Part shown: positions 35,597 to 46,189 of the stretch, in pieces
How positions within the stretch are numbered: the first letter of the stretch is position 1
Layout of the letters: each line of letters starts with the position of its first letter
Assembly: GCA_037178675.1 (NCBI GenBank)
Contig: JAYMGJ010000734.1
Coordinates: 1 to 64,000 of the forward strand
Source of the DNA: Scleroderma bovista
Lineage: Eukaryota; Basidiomycota; Agaricomycetes; Boletales; Sclerodermataceae
DNA length: 64,000 nt
Direction: 5' to 3'
Notes under the pieces: generated by a model
What the model was told of the DNA's origin: nothing
What the model saw: only the letters and a program-made list of their open reading frames with translations
Database searches by the model: none
Made by a program: the position numbers and the translations under genes

Positions 35597-37882
35597 ATGG
35601 GACCACGAATGCCACCCTCCATTCGAACAGGCGATCTGAGTCTTGGGAAAAAAGCTATCCTCAAGGATCTTGGCCACATCGCTGTCGTTCCACTTGATTA
35701 CTTTAACACTGCTGTCTTGCCACCTCTTCACCCACGTATTGACATTCAGGACATCGAAAATCGCCTATGTCGTTCCAAAGCCTCGTCCAAGGAGTCATAT
35801 CGATGGTCTTCATTCCCAAAAGATCCAGAAAAGGAGGCAAATCTCATCTTTGGCAGACTGTCTCGAGTTTTTGATAAAGTAGTGCAACTGGCAGCAGAAG
35901 GCACTGGCACCTCACCAAAACTTACATTTGCGCAGAAGCCTACGACCCCACCAGCATCTGAACGGGCGAATATCTCTCCTCCTGATGCCTATTTGCTCTT
36001 GGTCAACACCGAAAGTGTTGGCAAGTATGCAACACGTTCTGCGCACCGCTGGGATGACATCGCAGTCTCATTCGAGTTGAAATGCAATGGGGAATTGGGA
36101 GATGAGTATAGTGATGTGAGCGATGTGCTCCTCTCAAACTCTATGTAACTAATGTCCTAACAGAATGAAGAGAACATGATTTGGCACCTTCACCACATCA
36201 TGTGTAGTGATCCTTGCCGGCGTTCAACATTCGGAGTAACGGTCAAAAATACACAAATGAGATTATGGTTCACTTGTCGATCTGTGACTGTTGTGAGCGA
36301 ACCATTTAATTTCATCATGGTGCGTCACCATGTACTCTTTTGATCCACAAATGTATATATTCAAAAATTTGGCAGTTGTCTACCCAGATGATCCACTTGT
36401 TTTGTTCGCTAGCATTTGCCAAGGATCACGAACTTGGTTGGGATCCGACCATTCAGAGAGTGTTTGTCGGTGGGAAGACTCAATACGACATTTCACTGCA
36501 ATCACAAGAAGGATCAATTTCTGTTTACCGCACAATGATGGTCATCTCAGACTTCAGTGCTGAGGCATTAAAAGGACCTGCAACACGCATCTTCGAGGCT
36601 TATCTGAAACCAGATGCCCTGGCAGGGAGCCTGCTAGACCATCCTGCACACGTCGTAATCAAGGATTCATGGAGGGAGTCCAGTCGGAAACGAGAAGATG
36701 AAATCCGCGCCGAGATCCTTTCTGACTTAGAGCAGGCCAAGGGAATTGAGGCAGCAGCAGTGGATGTAACAGTGGATGGGAAGATAGATGACACCCATCG
36801 ACTCCTACACTCTTCACCCCTCCCTGATAATTGTGTTTGGCGACAGATTTCTGCTAGTCCAGCTTTGAGTGAGACCTGTCACACACTTAGTGTAGGATGT
36901 CCGCCATCTGACATCTCTGGCCCAGATGTCCCAAAACCTACTGGGATCCATCACAGAACACACAGCCAGGTTGTTTTTGCAGAAGTTTGCACGCCTCTGT
37001 TCGAGGTCAGGAACCTTGATGATGCATTTAAGGTGTTACAGGATGCCCTTAAGGGTTTGTTGTCGAAGTTCTTTGAACCTCCACAGCTGGCTCAGTCTTG
37101 AATTACAGGCCTTCATGTACTACATGGTATTAAGTGGGTCCACCGGGACATCAGCCCGAGCAACATCTTGTGCATAGATGGCATGGGCAAGATAGCTGAT
37201 TTGGAATATGCCAAACGAATGGGCTCTAATCAGGGCCACGAAGTCCACCCAGTGTGTTGTGTATTTTTACATTCAAAGCATTGTTAGTGACATGACTGCA
37301 AAGGGAATGGTTCACTTCATTGCTTGCGAAGTTGCAGTTCAGAAATACCTCTTTCATCAATTATTGGGTACCAAGCTGCCTGAGTTTCAACTCTGTGAAG
37401 TTGTCTCTCGAGCAAAATCTCCGAAAGTTCCATTCACATGCAACCCCCTGCATGATCTGGAGTCTCTGTGGTGGGTCCAGGTGTGGCTCCTACATTTTTA
37501 TGTCGATCAAGAGGGGCAGGAGCACTCTACTGAACAATTGGTCCAGTATCAGAGTCTGTTCCCTGGGGTATCTGGATCACGCCTTATTCCCCTGGAGTCT
37601 CCATTGGCATCCATCATACTTCCAGAAGGTTTTTGGCAACCAGCAAAAATAGTTGAAGAAATGCGTCGTGTTCTTCTTCAAGCATATGTTTTGTGCGAGT
37701 TTTCACTCCCACCGAAACTTGATGACCACCTGCACAAATTCACAACTTTCTTTGCCAATGCACTCGAGGGTGCTGCTACTGTCTCAAGGAATGTGATGCT
37801 ATACAAGCCTGGGAAATACAAAGAGCCATGCCAGGAGGAGAGTTGGTGTAAAAAACACAGCAAAGTAAGCAAAATGATGTGA
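35597..37882 (+). CDS. FunK1-type fungal protein kinase
   Basis: Five exons (35597-36115, 36164-36319, 36376-37054, 37109-37251, 37304-37882) splice in phase to 691 residues. FunK1 kinases are an Agaricomycete-expanded protein-kinase family of largely unknown role. The long N-terminal region is typical (AVVPLDYFNTAVLPPLHP, FPKDPEKEANLIFGRLSRVF, then ELGWDPTIQRVFVGG). The catalytic loop is HRDISPSNIL, preceded by LHGIKWV. The metal-binding DFG is replaced by DLE (IADLEYAK), as I recall for the family. The C-lobe reads MVHFIACEVAVQKYLFHQLL, then PLHDLESLWWVQVWLL. The start is uncertain because no conserved N-terminus is visible. The locus sits inside the repeat-rich island, and a fragment of a second copy lies at 42,780-43,195. 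Confidence 0.8.
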
Positions 37883-39086
37883 TACAAACAATTGTATGAT
37901 TTTAAGCCTCTCCCTAGTGGGTTAAGATATGCTAATGGGTTGTATTGTGCATAAAAGAGATAGTCTCCTTGTTTAAACGAGGTCACTGCAACTGGAAATG
38001 TGTCAGAATTTTTTGAAGGACCATGATAGCATGTATTGTCTTCAACATGTACTTTGGTAGTGTTTCAATCTCTGTTTCAGACTCAAGTAGCTAGTATTGT
38101 ACTTCAATAAACAATGAATAGTGTGTTATGTCTATCCATTAATGGAGTCTTGCCATATCTCTCTTGTTGTGCACTTGTGTTCATCGAGCTGTTTGTCTTC
38201 CACATGTAAGTGTTCGCTGGGATTGTGGGTAAACAAGCATTCATCGAAATCACACAGAAGTGATGCTGTTTCTCCCACAATAGAGCTACATATGCATTGA
38301 AATGAGTCAGTTTGCCTGTTGGAGGGGCAGCCAGATCAACAATGCAATGGTCGATCATTTGGGCTTGGGAATGATAGTCGGTGAATGTGTATGCAGGTGT
38401 GTAGAGAGGTCGGTATTGTAACTCAATCGTGTACAAGGGTGCTACAGTGCTCATTTCCTCCTGAGAGAGCAGTGGGGGTAGTGCACAGAGTCGGAAGGCC
38501 AGGAAATGCAGAATGCATGATCTGTCAACAGAGGAGCCCACAAATGCAGACCAGGACAAAAAAGACCTACCAAAAACAAAAAACCTTGATGGTTGAGGCA
38601 CCAAGGACATCGACATTGGATGTGCCAGATGCAGAGACCTGCACACGAGTGCTGAAGCATCAGTGACAGGTATTAGTACTAGTGCACTGATGGGATGATG
38701 ATCCTACATGAAGGTGCACCACATGAGATGCAAGAGGAACCGCAGGAGCTGCGAGTGACACTGGTGGCTGCCAATTGAGGGCGAGCAGGAGGTGGTGGAG
38801 AGCATCCTGATAGCAGAGCACATGAGATCTTGAAAGAAACCAGCAAGGATGACCTATAGGGTCAACCAGGGAAATGAGAAGGAGTGATCAGGCCTCCAGA
38901 AAATTACATCCAGAGGAAGGTTGTCAGTGCAACATGAAAACAGAGAATGGCATACCTGAAAAACATGATGTGCCAATTGAGGGGGAGCAGGCAGATAGTG
39001 TGGGCAGCAACGCGAAGGATTCACAAGGGTACACAAATGCTTTGAATGCATTGGGTATGCATGCAGACTGTCCATGCAGACAACAA
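37883..39086. other. Unassigned island sequence
   Basis: AT-rich sequence between the kinase gene and the LTR element. A 180-codon minus-strand frame (38,646-38,104) has no recognisable domain and lies over what may be the decayed 3' tail of the kinase gene. No RNA gene or repeat was recognised. Confidence 0.45.
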
Positions 39087-39091
39087 ACTGT

Positions 39092-39284
39092 TGTTAGAAT
39101 TCACGCGCTGAGTCGATTGGGGTGACCACAATGGGTGGATGGGTGCGAACCAGGTCCAAACGCGATGATATACATGGTACAACTACGAAGTATTTATCTT
39201 GTAGGTAGAACAGGTAATATATCAAAAACTAATATGTACTAATATGTCTTGTGAGTTTGACATGTAGGGACTAATATTCTGACA
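39092..39284 (-). repeat. 3' LTR of the gag-only copia-type element
   Basis: 193 bp, bounded by TG...CA (TGTTAGAATT...ATTCTGACA on the plus strand). It is preceded by the target duplication ACTGT at 39,087-39,091. It matches the LTR at 41,661-41,853 over its full length with seven substitutions and no indel. On the element's strand it directly follows a purine tract (GCGGGAGAG). Confidence 0.92.
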
Positions 39285-39367
39285 CTCTCCCGCAAACGAA
39301 ACAAGACAGTAAGTAATACGAAACAAACAGGGAGACAAGAGGAAGAAGAGAAAAATGTCCCGCGACT

Positions 39368-40159
39368 TTACCAAGACTGCTCTTCTTCTTCAAAGATGGC
39401 GGTGGCAGTGCCCTTCTCTTCCACTTTCCGTTTCGGGCAATTGATCTGGTAATGACCTTTTTCTCCGCAATGGAAACAGGTGATCTGCTCGAGTGGGCGG
39501 CGCGGCTTCGAAGCGATAGTGGTGACAGCAAGGGCGACAGGGTCAGGGCTCGTTACCGGTTGGGCGGCGCGCTGACATGATTCTTCATTTAGTAAGCGTG
39601 CCTTGACTACCTCAAGTGAGATGGAGGCATTATCAGCAGTAGTACCATTAGCAATGGCGGCGTCGAGGGAGATAATGAATGGATCATAGGACGGGGGGAG
39701 GCCTTGAGTAAGGACGAGTATCTTGTCCTCATCCATAGCAATATATCCGACTTCTTTCAAGTGGAACGCGGCTTGCTGGACATCAGCTATCCAACTGCCC
39801 ATCGATTGGTCAGCACGCTTAGTCATCGTGTTAAACCTTCGACGGAATGTCATGCGCGTGGCGAAGCCCTGGGCACGGTGCATGCGCTGGAGCTCTTCCC
39901 AGAGGACATGGGGGTCAGTGGAGTGTGTGTGCGGCAGCTGCGATGGTTCGAGGCGGAGGACGATCTCAGCATGAGCTTTGGCTTGGCGGCGCTCAAATGC
40001 TTTGACAGCTTTCGAATTGGGGGAGCCGAGTGGGCAAGTCTCTGATCCCTCAACAACTTTCCATAAACCTTTCTTAATCAAGGTAGATCGCATGTACAAC
40101 GACCATTCCGCATAGTTAGATTCATTCAGGTTCGCGAAGTGCAGCGACGAGTCTGGCAT
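39368..40159 (-). CDS. gag: Ty1/copia-type Gag protein with CCHC zinc knuckle
   Basis: A single open frame of 263 residues from the ATG of MPDSSLHFANLNESNYAEW to a stop at 39,368. The order is typical of copia Gag (UBN2/DUF4219 family): a NYAEWSLYMRSTLIKKGLW start, a helical middle (DPHVLWEELQRMH, RMTFRRRFNTM, MGSWIADVQQAAFHLKEVG, ILVLTQGLPPSYDPFI), then a knuckle CFHCGEKGHYQINC (C-X2-C-X4-H-X4-C). It stops soon after the knuckle with an acidic tail, whereas in autonomous copia elements the frame would run into protease. It presumably forms particles that package element RNA. The open frame extends further upstream but without an ATG. Confidence 0.9.
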   Translation of the reverse strand: MPDSSLHFANLNESNYAEWSLYMRSTLIKKGLWKVVEGSETCPLGSPNSKAVKAFERRQAKAHAEIVLRLEPSQLPHTHSTDPHVLWEELQRMHRAQGFATRMTFRRRFNTMTKRADQSMGSWIADVQQAAFHLKEVGYIAMDEDKILVLTQGLPPSYDPFIISLDAAIANGTTADNASISLEVVKARLLNEESCQRAAQPVTSPDPVALAVTTIASKPRRPLEQITCFHCGEKGHYQINCPKRKVEEKGTATAIFEEEEQSW

Positions 40160-40403
40160 GGCGCGAGATCTGTGGCTGTGACGTGTGACACGTGACGACA
40201 GCGGTGATTTGGCTGCAACAGATAACAGCGGGGGTTCGACAGGGGAAACGGTACGGCGGAGACGACGACGATGATTTGGCTTCGGCCCCAAATGGCGGTT
40301 ACGACGGCAAGAGAACGACAGTATGACGATGATACAACGGCAAGAACGGTCAACGACAGGGGGTCAACAGCTGCAAAGCAACACGCACAACGACGAAGAA
40401 TAT

Positions 40404-41660
40404 CGCGTTTGTAGTGTTGCCGTCGAAGTGAAGTCGCCTCGATGTGACGCGAAGTGACTCCGCAAAGTGGCACTTCGTTGTCACTTCGACATTTCTGAAC
40501 TCACCTGAACTACACCTCGAGTACTTCGCGAACTACCTACACAAGTATTTTACTACTTATCAAAATAGATTACATACCCCTGTCTCAGCGTGAAGTACAG
40601 TAGGACTGAGTTGCACTCGTAGGCAGACAAGTTATCTTCGTACCATAGACCTCTATTACATCACATTTGTCCAAGTTGCGTCTGTCACAAGTCTTGGTCT
40701 TGGCCCGCCCCCAAACAACAAACAGTTTGAGGACTCCAACTGCCACACTCTCGTTCTGCGATGCAGGACAATAATGCCCAGACTTACTACTCCCACAGCA
40801 CTGGTGAGCTTTCGCAATGGTCTGTGCTGTTCCACTCAGGCTATGCCTCTCCTGGTTCTGTACCAGTTTCTATTCCCGCTCCTGTTTCCAGCAATCTTTC
40901 AATAGGACCCTTGGCTCCAACACGGCGTAGTTCCATCTCACCTTTAGGAACACCCCATGGAACCTTCGAATCACTTCAAAACTTATCATCCAGCCCTATA
41001 ATGCATAGCATGCACTTACAGCATGCTGCCGCCACATCTAGTGGCCCAGGTATGGTGCTACATCCGGGGATGTTAATCAAATTATTCTTTAGGTTAAAGA
41101 AGCAATTTTCCCACTGCTCTTTCATGTCGCAATGGATGTTTTACCAGCACAGGCGTCTTCTGTCCCATCGGAGCGTGTGTTCTCATCAAGCAAGCAAACA
41201 TGCACTGACCTTTGCAACAATCTCTCGCCCAAGATCATTGAAGCCCTTCAAATCCTCAAATTTCGATACAAACAAGGGAGACTCGACTTCACTACAGATC
41301 TTGTGGCTGACGAACAGGACTACATGATTTCTGGCCCTATCACAACACAGGCTGTGGATGAGTTGGTTGCGAGTGGGAAATTTGACGAGCTTGCAGAGCT
41401 ATATGCTAACGAGGATGGAGATGAATAGGTTTTTCACGTACTATACTTTTGCTACCTTACTTAATATCCTGACACCTAATCAAAATATACGGCGCTGATT
41501 GGCTGGGCCATTGGTCCGTCCGGCCCGGGAACTACTTGCCACTTCGCAAACTCTTGCGTAGTCACTTCGTTGTACTTCGCAAACAACGAAGTCACACGAA
41601 GTAGTCACTTTCTCAACTTCGATTCACTTCAGTTCAATCCGCGGCAACACTACGCGTTTG
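40404..41660 (+). mobile_element. Internally deleted hAT transposon with 11-bp TIRs and 8-bp target duplication
   Basis: The element spans 40,412-41,652 (1,241 bp). It begins TAGTGTTGCCG and ends CGGCAACACTA, perfect 11-bp inverted repeats. It is flanked by the perfect 8-bp duplication CGCGTTTG at 40,404-40,411 and 41,653-41,660, the hallmark length of hAT elements. Both ends carry many short subterminal motifs of the type ACTTCG/CGAAGT in both orientations, as expected of transposase-binding sites. It encodes one spliced frame with only the hAT C-terminal dimerisation domain. It lies inside the gag-only LTR element and therefore arrived after it. Confidence 0.93.
40761..41428 (+). CDS. hAT dimerisation-domain protein lacking the catalytic core
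   Basis: Two exons (40761-41054 and 41093-41428) splice in phase to 209 residues. The first 95 residues are Ser/Pro/Gln-rich without a domain. The rest is a hAT C-terminal dimerisation domain: AIFPLLFHVAMDVLPAQAS, VPSERVFSSSKQTCT and LSPKIIEALQILKFRY, with an acidic tail. The zinc-finger and RNase-H-like DDE parts of a full transposase are absent, so it cannot catalyse transposition. It could bind full-length transposase and act as a trans regulator. That is inference. The donor (GTGCTA) is weak, so the splice model is less certain than the domain call. Confidence 0.72.
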
Positions 41661-41853
41661 TGTTAGAATTCGCGCGCTGAGTCGATCGGGGTGACCACGA
41701 TGGGTGGATGGGTGCAAACCAGGTCCAAACACGATGATATACACGGTACAACTACGAAGTATTTATCTTGTAGGTAGAACAGGTAATATATCAAAAACTA
41801 ATATGTACTAATATGTCTTGTGAGTTTGACACGTAGGGACTAATATTCTGACA
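41661..41853 (-). repeat. 5' LTR of the gag-only copia-type element
   Basis: 193 bp, the partner of 39,092-39,284. It is followed by the target duplication ACTGT at 41,854-41,858. All seven differences between the two LTRs are CpG versus TpG or CpA. Confidence 0.92.
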
Positions 41854-41858
41854 ACTGT

Positions 41859-42779
41859 GGGGATGTCAATGGAGTCGAGATGCCATGAGAGAGGTATAAG
41901 TAAGCACAGATGTGCTGACAAGTCAAAAAAGGTTGTCCGGATGCCAACAATCAAGCAAGGCGGCCAGTGATGTGGGCCGTAGATGGCCACCCTGAAGTCT
42001 TGGAAGCATGCGTTAGCATGCAGGCGACGTGAACTGTCGAGGATGGTTCAATTCACCACGTGAATGGCTGTGGGAACTGTATGAATGGGCTGAGCGTGCA
42101 TACGGACATGCATGGTGTTGCGAACGACACAGAAACTGCTGAAAAGCGGAGAATGTCAGAATGCATCCAGTAAAGCTGAGGACATGAAACTCACCTGATA
42201 GTGCCATACACCCAAGGTCAAGCGACATGAGCGTGCCGATTGATGGAAAAGGGTCAGTGCAGGTGATAGCGACGTACACATACCATGGAACCCGCCAAGT
42301 GAGGCACTGGTGATCCTAAGTTGAAGATTTATCTTTGGACAGGTTGAGGGCAGAGACGAGAGGATGGTCTAACATGGGTCTGCCCAGGTAATGCCCAGGA
42401 GGTATGGACAACATCCAAAGTCAACGATCATGTTGGGACTGATACGTACTTGTGTAGCATGTGCTTGATCAAAGTAGAAGCCTTTCTTGAGAGGGAGTGT
42501 TTGTTCTCGAGCCACATTCATTGAACTCACATTGCAGCCAGAGTGAATACCATGAAATGCTGGTTAGTACACCAGAGCATATACAAGCCATGAATAAGGC
42601 GTGTCCTAGCACTGAATGCTACGGTCAGGTCTGCATTATGCACATCCGTTTCCCTCAAAGAACCATGATCGTTCAGATTTCGGCCACTGTGTGGAAGAAC
42701 TCAAGGATATTGGGATGGTGTAGTGTAGGGAAGAGACAGTACTAGTAGTATACATAAGGTACTAGAGAAGTTACTGTAA
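41859..42779. other. Unassigned island sequence
   Basis: About 0.9 kb without a supported gene between the LTR element and the kinase fragment. Short open frames have no recognisable domain. Confidence 0.45.
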
Positions 42780-43195
42780 TCTGCTGTGCTTTGCAGGTTG
42801 ACTCCCCTCCTCACCATCCTGATCTGGCTCTTTGCATTTCCCAGGCTCATATAGTATCACATTCTTTGAGAGAATAGTAGCACTCTTGAGTGCCTTGGTG
42901 AAGAAAGCTGTGAGTTTGGGGAGGTGGTCATTGAGTTTCAGTGGTAGTGATTACTCGCAGAAAGTATATGCTCCAAGAAGAACACAACACATCTCTTCAA
43001 CTATTGATGCTGGCTGCTGAAAAATTTCTGGAAGCACAGTGAATTCCAATTCAGACTGCAGTGAAACAACCTGTGATGCTGAGTCTACCACCCTGGGGAA
43101 TAGGTGGTGATACTGGACCAATTGTTCAGTAGAGCGCTCCTGCCCCTCTTGATCAACATAAAAATGTAGCAACCACACCTGGCTCCACCACTAGA
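42780..43195 (-). pseudogene. 3' fragment of a FunK1-type kinase
   Basis: The minus strand reads VWLLHFYVDQEGQERSTEQL, then LPEIFQQPASIVEEMCCVLL and the start of the C-terminal tail. It is collinear with the C-lobe of the complete kinase at 35,597-37,882 (VWLLHFYVDQEGQEHSTEQL, ILPEGFWQPAKIVEEMRRVL). The kinase core with the HRD and DLE motifs is missing. The 5' side breaks off at about 43,195, exactly where the MITE-like element starts, in the middle of the block that reads ESLWWVQV in the complete gene. A fragment this short cannot be active. Confidence 0.8.
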
Positions 43196-43645
43196 GTTTA
43201 AAAGTCCAGTCCAAAGGACTGCAAAAAGACCGGAAACTGGACTGGACTGGACTGTTTGCAACTGGACTGCAGTTGCCAGTTGCCTACTTTTGAGAATGAT
43301 GAAAAAGACTGGTTGCAACCAGTTGTAACCGCATTATGTAAGAAATACATATATGGTATAAAAACCCCTATATTACAGGCTAACTTTGGCTTGCAGTGGG
43401 TCTTAAGGGGTGTAAAATTGATCTTTTTGGATGAAATATGGCACAAATAAATATGTAATGACTTGTATATAATTACTACAGTCTATAAATAGTATTTAGA
43501 TGCTATCTGACACACCTTTGATGTGAAAAACATCAATAAAATGCAAAAAAAAAACCGGTTTGGACCGGTTTTTTAGCAGTTGGACCAGTCTTTTTGAAAA
43601 CCAGTTGCAACCGCTTTGGACCGGTCTTAAAGCGGTCCATGAACC
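43196..43645. mobile_element. Possible MITE-like element with imperfect inverted ends
   Basis: The two ends resemble each other when one is inverted: TTTAAAAGTCCAGTCCAAAG near 43,198 against TTTAAGACCGGTCCAAAG from the inverted right end near 43,620. Both ends are rich in short ACTGG/CCAGT and ACCGG units, including an ACTGGACTGGACTGGACTG run near 43,235. The interior is AT-rich without a gene. It interrupts the kinase fragment. No clean target duplication was found, and the right flank does not resume kinase sequence. Confidence 0.45.
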
Positions 43646-45100
43646 ATTCCCAGGCTTGACGTTTGGCTGAAAATCTGAGCTACAACCTCCATGGTGGGAG
43701 GGAGCTTGCAAAGAATAATCATGGCCTGCACGGGGGCAGGGAATTTGAAACCAGTGTCCTTGAGGAGCCCATGCACCTACTTAGGCCGTCTTACATGGCC
43801 ACCTGAGGGTGAAAATTGGCCGAGTATGACGGGCCAGTGGACAGAGGGCCCCAGATGAGTTGTTATCGGTTGGTAAGGGTTGGCTAGCTACTAGGATATT
43901 ATTGCAATGTATGATGATGGGCTAGGGTATCAATTAAGGGAAGGGTAATTGGATTAAATTAAATATTGTCATGGAATCATACGAACAAGCCCTGAAAAGA
44001 TTGTGCTGCATATTAATGGGGGGTACATAATATGTGTTATCACCATATCAATGGGTTGAACCCAGACATGCCTATCATCTATGGTAATTGATGGGCCTAT
44101 ATTGCATTGTAATCAAGGCATATAGGGGTGGGCTATATAGAATCAGCACAAAACAGGGGATACTGCTGGGTATGCAGGACCGTGGGCAATCATGGGACAG
44201 CCTGCGAGTTTGGTGTAGTACATTGATAGAGGGAATACTGAATGGGATGGAAACTGTTTTCAGCGATACTACAAAACCCCCTGGGAGTAATAAATAGAAT
44301 GGGATCCGCAGATACTACATATCTGCGGTCACACATTAGATGTGCTAAATCAATACCAAGGGTAGCCAGTGGGAGAGAATATGTCATTTGTTTAGTAAAA
44401 CACCACAGAGAGGAAACACAATGAAGTGGGATAATAACTACAGTAAGACCTGCGGTGGGTCAGTGACATACTGCGGCATACAAATAAGCATGATAGAATA
44501 CTACAGCAGGTAGACGCACATCTAGACCAATTAGATATGATATCTTGTTGGATATATTAGTATATTACCCATGGGAACCAAATTACAGGCGGATATGGTT
44601 CCCAACAATGGTAGCACAGGGTGTGGGGTTGGGTGTGGCAATGTATACCAATCACCACAGTGATTACCACTGATTGATATTGATTGGATTATGGTAAACT
44701 TGACAAATTGTAATGTAGATATTTCAGGTAATTACTCAGTGGCATGTTGCTGTACACAGGAGCCGCAGTATATGACTGAAACCGTGGTCTATGACTGGAA
44801 CCACAGTCACTTCCGTAGGGGCTACTAGAACACCCACACAGCAACATATTATGTTATAAATAGCATAGTAAAAATTTGGAGAGAAACATACACATATAAA
44901 TCAGGACACATTAGTGATACAATATACTCCATGTCCTAGGAGAACAGTACCAACCAACAGAAAAAGGGATACAGCAAACAAATTGCTATGCTTCAAAATG
45001 ATGGGATAGAAACCTATGCTAGATGAACACAACAGAAATATATACGCCAACTTAACATTGGGTGGGAACTAATCATGGATTGGTCGGATTTGGTTGGGCA
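43646..45100. other. AT-rich island sequence without a recognised gene
   Basis: About 1.4 kb. A perfect 9-bp stem hairpin (CCGCAGATA/TATCTGCGG, five-base loop) lies at 44,308-44,330. No open frame has a recognisable domain. Part may be the decayed interior of an element whose LTR-like block lies at 45,116-46,174. Confidence 0.4.
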
Positions 45101-45115
45101 TTGCAAGTGCCACGG

Positions 45116-46174
45116 TGTGAGTCAAAGTGTGGATTTTGGTTGGAGTAATAACCCAAACACAACACCAACAAAGGACTACAAATATGTGCGAGTGGTGGTT
45201 TACCTCTGCGGTGTCCAGAGAGGATATGCTGAGGAGGGGGAAAGGGGATCTACACCAACAGGGTGATGCAGACAGTGATGCAGGATACTCCTGGGGTACA
45301 GGAGTAATAGAAGACGAAGGGGATAGGGGTCTGGACTCTTCCTAAAGCCTAGGAAGTGTCAAAGTGGGGATTGGGTTGACTGAGACTGAAACAGCGATAC
45401 TACACCTAGAGATTGGTGCAGCAAGGGGACAAGGGGGCTCCTGACGTCCAGAAGCAATGAGAGATGAAGGATTGACTGGCTAGACTCCGCTTGAGCCTAG
45501 GGAAATACTTGGACTTGAATGGATTGAATAAACTTGAGATATCAGAGCCTTTAGACCTTCACTGAAGCCTACAAGACTCAAAGAACTGAGGGGATACTGA
45601 CTGAGAGAGTCTGAGAGAGGGATAATTTCGTGCAATTGGGTCTTTTTTTCACTGGGCTGAGCCCAGGGGTTTAAATACATGGGGGGGCACAGCATTAAAG
45701 TACAAAGATGTTGGAGATAAACAGACTGTTATGGTTTGTTTATATACTTACATAAGCATAAAGCGCAGATACAGTAGAGTTACTATTACTATAGTTCCCT
45801 CAGTAGCTTGCCAGCATACTGAGGGTGAGTACCATCTACTAACCACCACATACTTACTGATACCTTGTAGTTACCCTACAGGTATATACTAATATATAGT
45901 AGCTTGCCAGCATACTGAGGTTACCCTACAGCTCCTTCTCCCTTCTCTTCAGGCTAGACCTTCCCTGTGCAGACCACCACCTTTCTATAAAAGAGAGAAG
46001 GGAATAAGCAGAATTTGTCAAGGATTGGTAAGGGATTGGTAAGAGCTTTGTAAGGGGTTTGTAAGCGATCAGTAAGCAAGGGATAAGCAGGAATGAGTAA
46101 GCATAGGGAGCATGAATAAGCTGCTGAGTAAAGGAATGAGTAAGCTGCATGACAAGATTGATTGGTAAGTGTCA
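45116..46174 (-). repeat. LTR-like block, leftward orientation
   Basis: Read on the minus strand it shares an ordered series of motifs with 50,664-51,861. These are repeated CTTACCAAT units in the first half, a TTTTATAG TATA-like site, CTAGGCTCAAGCGGAGTCTAGC, CTTGTCCCCTTGCT, TTTAGGAAGAGTC, AACCACCACTCGCA and an end CACACCGTGG. The TGG after ACACC would suit a primer-binding site. The boundaries are estimates. No partner LTR or internal coding region was identified to its left. Confidence 0.45.
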
Positions 46175-46189
46175 AGACCGGTTCTCCTC

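Larger units (their letters stand above)
39087..41858 (-). mobile_element. Non-autonomous gag-only LTR retrotransposon (TR-GAG-like) carrying a nested hAT
   Basis: Two 193-bp LTRs (39,092-39,284 and 41,661-41,853) bound the element, which is flanked by the perfect 5-bp duplication ACTGT (39,087-39,091 and 41,854-41,858). Read on the minus strand the order is 5' LTR, primer-binding region, leader, gag (40,159-39,368), a purine tract (GCGGGAGAG) and 3' LTR. Subtracting the hAT insertion and its duplication leaves an internal region of 1,127 bp, with room for gag alone. No protease, integrase or reverse transcriptase is present. The geometry matches terminal-repeat gag-only elements described in plants. 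It would need enzymes supplied by a full-length relative. The hAT has landed 8 bp from the LTR edge, in the primer-binding region. Confidence 0.88.

Noticed and set aside
38104..38646. 180-codon minus-strand frame
   Set aside because: No domain, skewed composition, and it overlies probable decayed 3' sequence of the kinase gene; kept only as unassigned.
44308..44330. Perfect 9-bp stem hairpin as a possible terminator or RNA gene
   Set aside because: Isolated small hairpins are common in AT-rich DNA, and no flanking feature supports a function.
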